Positions 1 through 6,078 of a stretch of 13,706 bases of DNA are shown here, one piece after another. Source of the stretch: Vulcanimicrobiota bacterium (GTDB lineage: Bacteria > Vulcanimicrobiota > Vulcanimicrobiia > Vulcanimicrobiales > Vulcanimicrobiaceae); the NCBI GenBank assembly GCA_019233415.1, contig JAFAMK010000237.1, forward strand, positions 1 to 13,706. Reading direction: 5' to 3'. A program made the translations under genes and the position numbers. The notes beneath the pieces were generated by a model. That model was not told the DNA's origin. It saw only the letters and a program-made list of their open reading frames with translations, and did no database searches. How positions within the stretch are numbered: position 1 is the stretch's first letter; every line of letters begins with the position of its first letter.

Positions 1-952
1 CCAGCTCCGCATAGAACGCCGCGAGCTCCACCTGGCGCGTCCCGGCCGGCGCACCGGTCATGTAGTCGACCTGGCGAAACCACAAACGGCCGTCGACGTG
101 GTCGACCTGATACTTCAGGATCGCGTCGGTCACTTCGCGGTACCAGTCGCGGCACTGCGTATCGCCGAGCATCTGCCAGCCGCCCCACAGGTACTCGTAG
201 AACGAGTCGACCGGCGGGTTCGGCGCGACGTCGACCGACTTCGTGAACTCGCCGCGCTCGACGTCGAAGTACGTCGCCAGCAGCCCGATCGGCGAACGCT
301 TCGCCATCACCGCGGCGTACGCGCGCTTCGACGCGGCGAGGTACTTCGGATCGCCGGTCAACCGCGAGAGGTCGCCGAACTCGAGGATGTTGCTGCCGAT
401 CTCGGCCAGGTTCATCGCGGGCTCGCGAACTGCACCGGTGCGCAGGTTGGCGTAGCGGTACGGCGCGCCCGAGGGCGACTTCGTGAAGCACGGCAGCAGC
501 CGGTCCGCCAGATCGCGCGCGCGGTCGAGCAGCATCTTCTCGCCCGTCGCGTAGTAGCCGGCGGTCAGGCCGGCGACGAGCCGGATCACGGCCTCGAACA
601 TCTGCACGTCACCGTCGATGTCGAAGTCGAGGTGGTCACCGATCCAGCGTACGCACCGCGCAAGATCGTCGTCGAGCCCCATCACGTAGAGCGTGTCCAT
701 CGCCTCGACGATCGAGAGCCCGACCGAGTGGCCTTCAACGAAGAAGTCGTTGGACGTCCCCGAGACCGGCCGCACTTCGTCGCGCCCCCAGGCCAGCAGC
801 TTGTAGCCGTTCCAGGCGTGGAGAAACTCGGCGCGGACCTGTTCGGCGACGACCTTCGGCGTAGGCATCGCGCGCTGCGCCGCGCCGGCGGTTGCGGGCG
901 CGAGAACGGCGGCGCCGAGCGCGCCCAGAAACGTGCGGCGGTGGAGGCTCAC
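1..952 (-). CDS. Tat-exported GH47-family alpha-mannosidase, 3' end cut by window edge
   Basis: Seen: an uninterrupted frame of 317 codons runs from a GTG at 952-950 off the left edge. The N-terminus has a twin-arginine signal (HRRTFLG, residues 4-10), a hydrophobic stretch to about 19 and a possible cleavage site after TAGA (21-24). GH47 blocks follow in order: WNGYKLLAWGRDEVRP (47-62), EAMDTLYVMGL (83-93), MFEAVIRLVAGL (118-129), NLAEIGSNILEFGDLSRLTG (181-200), PPVDSFYEYLW (246-256). Glu120 and Asp249 fall where the family has its acid and catalytic carboxylates. Known: GH47 enzymes are calcium-dependent inverting alpha-1,2-mannosidases of about 450-500 residues with an (alpha/alpha)7 barrel. 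The third carboxylate and the calcium-binding Thr would lie beyond the window. The start overlaps the response-regulator stop as GTGA, and no separate Shine-Dalgarno is visible, which suggests translational coupling. Inferred: an exported enzyme trimming mannosides outside the cytoplasm. The exact substrate is unknown. Confidence 0.87.
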   Translation of the reverse strand, partial: MSLHRRTFLGALGAAVLAPATAGAAQRAMPTPKVVAEQVRAEFLHAWNGYKLLAWGRDEVRPVSGTSNDFFVEGHSVGLSIVEAMDTLYVMGLDDDLARCVRWIGDHLDFDIDGDVQMFEAVIRLVAGLTAGYYATGEKMLLDRARDLADRLLPCFTKSPSGAPYRYANLRTGAVREPAMNLAEIGSNILEFGDLSRLTGDPKYLAASKRAYAAVMAKRSPIGLLATYFDVERGEFTKSVDVAPNPPVDSFYEYLWGGWQMLGDTQCRDWYREVTDAILKYQVDHVDGRLWFRQVDYMTGAPAGTRQVELAAFYAEL

Positions 953-1677
953 AAGCCCAGGGCTTTGCGCACCGCGGGCAGGTAATTCCTCGACACGGGG
1001 ACTTCGCTGCGCGCCTTGTCGTCGACGCGCAGCAGGTACGTGCCGCCGAAGAACGGCTCGACCTCGACGACGCGTTCGGGGTTGACCAGATACGCGCGGT
1101 GGACGCGCAAGAACCCGCTCGGTTCGAGCCGCGCCGCGGCCTCGGCCAGCGCGCCTTTCCAGCGCAGGTCGCCGTCGAAGACGCGCGCCGTCACGACATG
1201 GCCGTTCGCCTGCACGTAGCGAATCTCGGCGATCTTCACCAGCCGCGTGCGCTCGCCGTCCTCGAGCGCGACGCGCGAGGGGTTGCCGTTCGGCGGCGCG
1301 GCGGGTGGCGCGGTGCTCTCGCGCAGCGCGCGCAGCCGGTCGAGCGTGCGCGCGAGCCGTTCCTGCGAGACCGGCTTGACGACGTAGTCGAACGCGGCCA
1401 GCTCGAACGCGTCGACCGCGTGCGTGTCATGCGCGGTGACGAAGACGACCTGCGGCGCGTTCGGCAGCGCGTTGATGATCTTCGTCGCCTCCAAGCCGCT
1501 CAGACCCGGCAGGTTGATGTCGAGGAAAACGATGTCGTACGCCGCGCCGGCGAGTTCGCGCAGCGCCTCGACCGCATCGGGCGCCTCGGTGACCTGCACC
1601 TCGCCCGCGACCTTGCCGAGCGCGTAGACCAGCTCGCTGCGAACCAGCGGCTCGTCGTCGACGACGAGGACCCGCAC
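949..1677 (-). CDS. LytTR-family response regulator (REC + LytTR)
   Basis: A 242-residue response regulator with a GTG start. The receiver domain spans about 1-120. It has the acidic pair D7/D8, the phospho-acceptor D53 in FLDINLPGLSG, T81 in VFVTAHD and K101 in DYVVKPV, so all phosphorylation residues are present. After a Pro/Ala-rich linker (about 122-135), residues 140-240 form a LytTR DNA-binding domain, recognisable by FLRVHRAYLVN and VPVSRNYLP. Such regulators bind direct repeats in target promoters and often control exported enzymes or cell-surface functions. The gene overlaps the upstream kinase by one base (TAGTG) and the downstream GH47 gene by four (GTGA), so kinase, regulator and glycosidase are probably one translationally coupled unit. 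The target genes cannot be read from the sequence. Confidence 0.93.
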   Translation of the reverse strand: MRVLVVDDEPLVRSELVYALGKVAGEVQVTEAPDAVEALRELAGAAYDIVFLDINLPGLSGLEATKIINALPNAPQVVFVTAHDTHAVDAFELAAFDYVVKPVSQERLARTLDRLRALRESTAPPAAPPNGNPSRVALEDGERTRLVKIAEIRYVQANGHVVTARVFDGDLRWKGALAEAAARLEPSGFLRVHRAYLVNPERVVEVEPFFGGTYLLRVDDKARSEVPVSRNYLPAVRKALGL

Positions 1678-2750
1678 TAGCGCGCCGCGGCCGGGACGTG
1701 CGCGGGGACGTGGAACGCGACGGTCGTCCCGTGGCCTGGTGCGCTCGTCACGCGCAGCGCGCTCGCCGGGCCGAACAGCTTCACGAGCCGCTGGTTGACG
1801 TTGTCCATCCCGATCCCGATCCCGCTGCTGCGCACGTGCGCGCCGGGTGTGAAGCCGACGCCGTCGTCACTGACCGCGATCTGCGTGCCCTCGCCATCGG
1901 GACGCGCGACGATCCGCACCGTCCCGCCGCCGCCCTTCGGCCCGAGGCCGTGCCCGATCGCGTTCTCGACCAGCGGCTGCACCGAGAGGACGGGGACGAG
2001 CGCGATCCGCGCGCGCGGGTCGATCTCGTACGCGACGCGCAGCCGCTCGCCGAACCGCGCGTGCTCGAAGCGCAGGTATTGCTCGACGTGCTCCATCTCT
2101 TCGTCGAGCGAGACGAACTCGGCATGCTGCGCGAGCGAATCGCGGAAGTACTCGGCGAAATCGACGACGAGGTCGTGCGCCCGATCCGGATCGGTCCGCG
2201 TCAGCGCCGCGATCGTCGTGAGCGTGTTGAACAGGAAGTGCGGCGAGACGCGCGCGCGCAGCGCGTCCAGCTCGGCCTGCGTGATGAGCGCCTCGCGTGC
2301 ATCCAGCTCCGCCGCTTCGAGCGACACGGAAAAAACGCGCGCCAGCCCGACCGCGACCTTCTCGTCGTCCTCGGCGATCGGCGTCCCGGCGCGATAGAGC
2401 TTGAGCGCACCGACCGGCGCGCCGCGCACGATGAACGGCGCGATCGTCACCGAGGTCAGCGGGCAGCCGGGGACCGGGCAGTCGATCTCCTCACGCGTAC
2501 GCGCCGTGCAAACCCGCCCGGTCGCGATCGCACGGTGGGTGAGCCCGGTCAGCGAAGGACCACCGACGACGTGATGATCCTCGCCGCGCCCGACATAGGC
2601 GAGCACACGCTCGATGTCGACGACCGCGCACGCGTCCAGCTCGAGGTTTTCGTAGAGCAGCCGGGCAGTAAACGTCGCCGAGTCCTCGCCCAGGCCGCCA
2701 CGCAGGTGCGGCAGCGCTTGGACGACCAGGTCCAGGACGTTTGTGCTCAT
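1677..2750 (-). CDS. LytS/YehU-type sensor histidine kinase, soluble, with GAF domain
   Basis: A 357-residue kinase. Residues about 25-145 form a GAF-like sensor ending in the LytS-type segment CPLTSVTIAPF and GALKLYR. Residues 150-250 are the His_kinase (PF06580-type) domain, with the phospho-acceptor H171 in RVSPHFLFNTL. Residues 250-350 are the ATPase, with N263 in PLVENAIGHGL, a G1 box DDGVGF (295-300) and a G2 box GIGIGMDNV (310-318). No transmembrane segment is visible, unlike classical LytS, which has a multi-span membrane sensor. The protein should therefore sense a cytoplasmic signal. Four cysteines lie in or near the sensor (C41, C81, C91, C96); the last two match a pair common in this GAF subfamily. 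The ATG start at 2750 has only a weak purine stretch upstream. The stop overlaps the regulator start by one base, which makes this its cognate kinase. Confidence 0.92.
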   Translation of the reverse strand: MSTNVLDLVVQALPHLRGGLGEDSATFTARLLYENLELDACAVVDIERVLAYVGRGEDHHVVGGPSLTGLTHRAIATGRVCTARTREEIDCPVPGCPLTSVTIAPFIVRGAPVGALKLYRAGTPIAEDDEKVAVGLARVFSVSLEAAELDAREALITQAELDALRARVSPHFLFNTLTTIAALTRTDPDRAHDLVVDFAEYFRDSLAQHAEFVSLDEEMEHVEQYLRFEHARFGERLRVAYEIDPRARIALVPVLSVQPLVENAIGHGLGPKGGGGTVRIVARPDGEGTQIAVSDDGVGFTPGAHVRSSGIGIGMDNVNQRLVKLFGPASALRVTSAPGHGTTVAFHVPAHVPAAAR

Positions 2751-2799
2751 GTTCGCGAGTATCTCGAACGCGACCTGATCAGCACGTTTTTCACGTCGG

Positions 2800-3072
2800 C
2801 TATGCCTCGTGCAGAACGTCGTCCAGATCGTCGTCCGCGAGATCAGGTCCTATCGTGATCTCGATCAGTTCGTCCGGTCGCGCCCCTCGGGCTTCATCGG
2901 GAAGAAGCTTCCCGTACTCGCGCGATACGTCGATGTATCCCTCGATCGCCTCGACCACGTTGCGGGCCGCTGCTTCACGCGTCTCGCCCCAGCTGTAGCA
3001 TCCCGGAAGATCGGGCACCATGACGCCCCAACTGCCATCGGGGCACTGATCCATTCGAATCATGAACGTCAT
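2800..3072 (-). CDS. hicB: HicB-family antitoxin
   Basis: A 90-residue HicB-like protein. The N-terminal partial RNase-H-fold signature is clear: GSWGVMVPDLPGCYSWGETREAA (from residue 13) followed by NVVEAIEGYI. The C-terminal 30 residues are acidic (DLADDDLDDVLHEA) and show no obvious helix-turn-helix or ribbon-helix-helix, so direct operator binding, common for longer HicB proteins, is uncertain here. The start at 3072 was chosen because the ATG overlaps the hicA stop as ATGA and matches the family N-terminus; a longer frame upstream simply reads through hicA out of frame. Known role: HicB binds and neutralises the HicA ribonuclease. Hand counts give about 58% GC at 2821-2880, below the roughly 70% in a sample of ispG. 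Confidence 0.88.
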   Translation of the reverse strand: MTFMIRMDQCPDGSWGVMVPDLPGCYSWGETREAAARNVVEAIEGYIDVSREYGKLLPDEARGARPDELIEITIGPDLADDDLDDVLHEA

Positions 3073-3257
3073 CGTAGTCCTGCCTGTTTGAGGATTCTCA
3101 CCGCCAACCGAGTACCGAGGTCCTTCGACGCGCCGTGAAATGGCACGGCAACCGCTCGCGGATGCGCCGGATGTTCGAACATCCGATGCGACCCATTGGT
3201 GCGAACCCAGACCCAACCATTCTTACGCAACAGCGCCTCGATTTGTCTATACTTCAC
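3069..3257 (-). CDS. hicA: HicA-family mRNA interferase toxin
   Basis: A 62-residue double-stranded-RNA-binding-fold toxin of normal HicA size, starting with GTG. The catalytic histidine motif is intact: TNGSHRMFEHP, with H24. It is followed by VAVPFHG and a C-terminal RLAVRILKQAGL helix typical of the family. HicA proteins are ribosome-independent mRNA-cleaving ribonucleases that are inhibited by HicB. The toxin gene precedes the antitoxin gene and overlaps it by four bases, the usual hicAB order. A perfect palindrome lies three bases before the start codon. Hand-counted GC over 3061-3240 is about 59%, against about 70% in a sample of ispG, which suggests that the pair arrived by transfer. 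The toxin looks active because no key residue is missing. Confidence 0.89.
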   Translation of the reverse strand: MKYRQIEALLRKNGWVWVRTNGSHRMFEHPAHPRAVAVPFHGASKDLGTRLAVRILKQAGLR

Positions 3258-3259
3258 CG

Positions 3260-3281
3260 CACCGGCGCTATCACGCCGGTG
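3260..3281. promoter_or_regulatory. Perfect palindrome just upstream of hicA (candidate operator or start-site hairpin)
   Basis: Seen: CACCGGCG at 3260-3267, a six-base spacer, and its exact reverse complement CGCCGGTG at 3274-3281. The element ends two bases before the hicA GTG codon, so it covers the place where a ribosome binding site would be. hicAB pairs are commonly autoregulated through palindromes in this position. Because this HicB lacks a visible DNA-binding domain, an RNA hairpin that hides the hicA start is an equally good reading. Confidence 0.5.
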
Positions 3282-3308
3282 GGTCTCGTCAGCTAGGGGT
3301 CGCTGCTA

Positions 3309-3328
3309 CGAAATACGCGCTTTGCGCG
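3309..3328 (-). terminator. Weak terminator-like hairpin after the copper-amine-oxidase-N-like gene
   Basis: Two bases after the stop codon at 3331, the minus strand reads CGCGC-AAA-GCGCG (3316-3328), a five-base-pair stem with a three-base loop, followed by TATTTCG. The stem is short and the T-rich tail poor, so termination would be partial at best. It falls at the boundary between the housekeeping run and the hicAB pair. Confidence 0.3.
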
Positions 3329-3330
3329 CG

Positions 3331-3813
3331 CTACGGTTCGTCGTCGGCGGCGCCGGCGACGACGACGCCTGGCGTGCGGACGATGACGCGGCTGTGTTTG
3401 GCGTCGAAGCGGACCGTGGAGCCGAGGGCGGCGGCGACGGTTGCGCCGGCGACCATCGTGCGGCCGTGGACGGTGAAGGGCGCGTGGCCGAGGGCGACGG
3501 TATGGCCGTTCATCGTGGCGGCGGTCGAGCCGGCGTGCATCGTGAGGACGTCGGTGCCGCGGCGGACGACGATCTCGCCGGTCGCCGTGTCGAACGTCGT
3601 CTGCGCGCCCGCGGCCTCGGCGACAGCGCGGAGCGGGAGGTAGGCGCCGGCCGGGGTCGTCACGGGCGGGACGTCGGAGGCGAGCCGCTGGCCGTCGACC
3701 GAGATCGTCGCGGGGGTCGCCAGGGCGAGCGCCGCCGACGCGACCAGGGCGGTCACGGCAGTCGCTGCGATCAGGCGTCCACTCGGGACGAATTCAGACG
3801 GCGGTCGGCTCAC
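3331..3813 (-). CDS. Membrane-anchored or exported protein with copper-amine-oxidase N-terminal-like domain
   Basis: A 160-residue protein from a GTG start. A short N-terminus with one Arg (R13) next to the membrane is followed by one hydrophobic segment (about 14-34), either a signal peptide or an anchor. Residues 36-150 resemble the copper amine oxidase N-terminal domain (PF07833-like): ISVDGQRL, the repeat unit AYLPLRAVAEAAGAQTTFD, then MNGHTVAL and a second degenerate unit TMVAGATVAAALGSTVRFD. No amine-oxidase catalytic domain is present, and family members with only this domain act as exported, possibly wall- or glycan-binding, modules. Its first 20 bases overlap the end of ispG, so it is likely co-transcribed. 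The exact role is unknown. Confidence 0.72.
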   Translation of the reverse strand: MSRPPSEFVPSGRLIAATAVTALVASAALALATPATISVDGQRLASDVPPVTTPAGAYLPLRAVAEAAGAQTTFDTATGEIVVRRGTDVLTMHAGSTAATMNGHTVALGHAPFTVHGRTMVAGATVAAALGSTVRFDAKHSRVIVRTPGVVVAGAADDEP

Positions 3814-4948
3814 GGCGGATCTCGTGCAGGTAGTCCGGGTACTGCTCCTCGATGACCTTTTCGATCTCGAGGCGGAGGCGACCCAGCAAGTCGGCTTCGG
3901 GGAAGGTCCCGACCAGCTCGCCCTTGCGGTAGATCGCGCCCTTGCCCTTACCCCCCGCTATACCTACATCTGCCATCTTAGACTCGCCTGGACCGTTCAC
4001 GACACAGCCCATCACCGCGACTTTGACCGGCGCGGTGTACTCTTTGGCGATCGCCTCGACCATGCGGGCCAGCTCGACGACCTCGATCTCCGCTCGGCCG
4101 CACGACGGGCAGGCGGTGATGTCGAAGCCCTTCTCGCGCAGTCCGAGCGCCTTGAGGATCCCCCAGGCGACCGGGACTTCCTCGACCGGGTCGGCCGCCA
4201 GCGAGACGCGCAGCGTGTCGCCGATCCCCTCGAACAGTAGGACGCCCAGGCCGATCGACGACTTGATCGTCCCGTCCTGCGGCAGCCCCGCCTCGGTAAC
4301 GCCCAGATGGAGCGGGTACGGCGTGCCGCGCTCGTCGAGCCGTTTGGCGAGCAGGCGGTACGAGTAGATCGTCGTGACCGCATCGTGCGCCTTCACCGAG
4401 ATCACGATATCGGTGTGGCCCAGCTCTTCGAGGATGTCGACGTGGCGCAGCGCCGAGGCGACCAGCGCCTCGGGCGTGTGGCCGAGCTTTTCTTCCAAGT
4501 CGCGGGCCAGCGAGCCCATGTTGACGCCGATTCGGATCGGCGTGCCGCGCTTGATCGCCAGCGCGACGACCTCGCGCGTCTTGACCGGGTCGGTGATGTT
4601 GCCGGGGTTGAGCCGCAGCTTCGCGACGCCAGCTTCGATCGCGGCGAGCGCCATCTTGTGGTCAAAGTGGACGTCGGCGACGATCGGCACGGGCGAGCGC
4701 GCGACGATGTGCGGCAGTCCCGCCGCGTCGCGCGCGTCCTGACACGTCACGCGCACGATCTCGCAGCCGGCCATCGCAAGCCCGTAGACCTGCTCAAGCG
4801 TCTTGTCGGCGTCGGCGGTGTCGGTCGTCGTCATCGACTGGACCGCGATCGGGTGATCGCCGCCGATCCAGACTTTCTTGGCGTCCTTCGACCAGCTCGA
4901 CTTGTTCTCGAGCAGCACGGGCTTGGTCTGGCGTCGCAGGCGGATCAT
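3794..4948 (-). CDS. ispG: 4-hydroxy-3-methylbut-2-enyl diphosphate synthase (IspG/GcpE)
   Basis: A 384-residue IspG converting methylerythritol cyclodiphosphate to HMBPP, the penultimate step of the MEP isoprenoid pathway. The N-terminal TIM barrel is shown by VQSMTTTDTADADKTLEQV (36-54), VADVHFD (90-96), KLRLNPGNI (110-118) and RIGVNMGSL (139-147). The C-terminal 4Fe-4S domain has C280 and C283 (ACPSCGR), C315 and E322 (MGCVVNGPGE), so all cluster ligands are present. The length is that of the compact bacterial form without the extra domain of plants. The ATG at 4948 was chosen because the protein begins there as in relatives and AGGA lies just upstream; the frame stays open further upstream, but that part overlaps rseP. 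It follows rseP by 23 bases. Electron donors are not encoded here. Confidence 0.97.
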   Translation of the reverse strand: MIRLRRQTKPVLLENKSSWSKDAKKVWIGGDHPIAVQSMTTTDTADADKTLEQVYGLAMAGCEIVRVTCQDARDAAGLPHIVARSPVPIVADVHFDHKMALAAIEAGVAKLRLNPGNITDPVKTREVVALAIKRGTPIRIGVNMGSLARDLEEKLGHTPEALVASALRHVDILEELGHTDIVISVKAHDAVTTIYSYRLLAKRLDERGTPYPLHLGVTEAGLPQDGTIKSSIGLGVLLFEGIGDTLRVSLAADPVEEVPVAWGILKALGLREKGFDITACPSCGRAEIEVVELARMVEAIAKEYTAPVKVAVMGCVVNGPGESKMADVGIAGGKGKGAIYRKGELVGTFPEADLLGRLRLEIEKVIEEQYPDYLHEIRREPTAV

Positions 4949-4971
4949 CGGTCCTATCGTAGCAGACGGCG

Positions 4972-6078
4972 TCAGAAGACGCTGCGACCGGAGAGGGCCG
5001 CGGTGATGTCGTGGAACGAGACGGCGATCATCAGCGCGATCAGCACCGCGAAGCCGCCGACGTGGACGAGCGCTTCTTTTTCGGGATCGACCGGGCGCCC
5101 GCGCAGCATTTCGACCAGGATGAACACCGCGCGCCCGCCGTCGAGCGCCGGGACCGGGAGCAGGTTGAAGATCCCGAGCGAGATCGAGATCATCGCGACC
5201 AGCGTCAGCGAGACCAGCGGGCCGAACTGCTGCGCCTGTGCGGTCGCGCGGGCCATCCCGATCGGCCCCGACACTTGGCCGGCGACTTGTGCCGGATGCG
5301 TCACGAGCCCACCGAGCGCACCGAGCGTCGAGCCGATCACGCCGGTGAACTGATCCCAAGCCGTGATCCACGCCTCGCCGATCCCGACGCGGTGCGCCGA
5401 CGGCAGCGGCGCGAAGCCGATGTGGCCCTCCGACTTTCCGTTCGGGGCCTTGTCGAGGACGGGCGTCACGTCGACCTCGTGGTCGACGCCCATGCGGTCG
5501 TAGACGATGTGGAGCCGCTTGCCGGCCGCGCGGTGGATCGTGTCGACCAGGGCGTTGCCGTCTGCGATCGTCACGCCGTCGATCGAGACGATGCGGTCAC
5601 CGGCGCGCATCCCGGCCTTCTCGGCCGGGTATCCGGGGATGAGCTGCATGATGATCGTGGTCGGCTTCGGGCTCGGTACGCCGAAGACGAGCGCCGCGCC
5701 GAACAGCAGCACCAGCGCCACGATGAAGTTCGCGACCGGACCGGCCAGGACGATCGCCAGCCGCTGCAGCGGGCGCTTGGCCTGGAAGTTGTCGTGGTCG
5801 AACGTCTCGCCGCTGCGGAACTCGCGCTGCTGCTCGGCCTCGGTCGACTTCCCGTCCTCGCCCTTCATTTGGCAGTAGCCGCCGATCGGGAGCGCGTTGA
5901 TCCGGTAATTCGTCCCGGTGCGCGGCGAGGTCCACTTGAGCAGCGTCGGGCCGAAGCCGACCGCGAAGTCGGTGACCCGCACCCCGTTGCGCCGCGCGAC
6001 GATGAAGTGCCCGTACTCGTGGAGCACCACGAGGATCGAGAGGGTCAGCAGGTAGACGATGATCTGTTGAGCGGTCAT
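4972..6078 (-). CDS. rseP: RIP metalloprotease RseP (site-2 protease)
   Basis: A 368-residue intramembrane zinc protease. The first helix carries HEYGH (20-24), giving zinc ligands H20 and H24 with catalytic E21. The second metal motif is NLLPVPALDGGR (305-316), with D313. One PDZ domain lies at about 140-210 (YPAEKAGMRAGDRIVSIDG); E. coli RseP has two. Helices are predicted at about 5-25, 106-132, 288-305 and 338-355. Known role: cleavage of anti-sigma factors and of remnant signal peptides within the membrane. The start overlaps the dxr stop as ATGA, and GGAG precedes it by three bases. The position between dxr and ispG is widely conserved and does not imply a role in isoprenoid synthesis. 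Confidence 0.96.
   Translation of the reverse strand: MTAQQIIVYLLTLSILVVLHEYGHFIVARRNGVRVTDFAVGFGPTLLKWTSPRTGTNYRINALPIGGYCQMKGEDGKSTEAEQQREFRSGETFDHDNFQAKRPLQRLAIVLAGPVANFIVALVLLFGAALVFGVPSPKPTTIIMQLIPGYPAEKAGMRAGDRIVSIDGVTIADGNALVDTIHRAAGKRLHIVYDRMGVDHEVDVTPVLDKAPNGKSEGHIGFAPLPSAHRVGIGEAWITAWDQFTGVIGSTLGALGGLVTHPAQVAGQVSGPIGMARATAQAQQFGPLVSLTLVAMISISLGIFNLLPVPALDGGRAVFILVEMLRGRPVDPEKEALVHVGGFAVLIALMIAVSFHDITAALSGRSVF

Noticed and set aside
2462..2508. Cysteines C81, C91 and C96 of the kinase as a novel metal or redox sensor
   Set aside because: The CxxxxCPLTS arrangement resembles what is common in LytS-type GAF domains, so it is not special to this protein. A redox role remains only a possibility.
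2751..2799. Inverted repeats between hicB and the kinase (CTGATCAG at 2775-2782 and a bulged GTTC/GAAC stem)
   Set aside because: The arms are only four to five bases or are imperfect, as expected by chance in a short gap, and no T-run makes a terminator.
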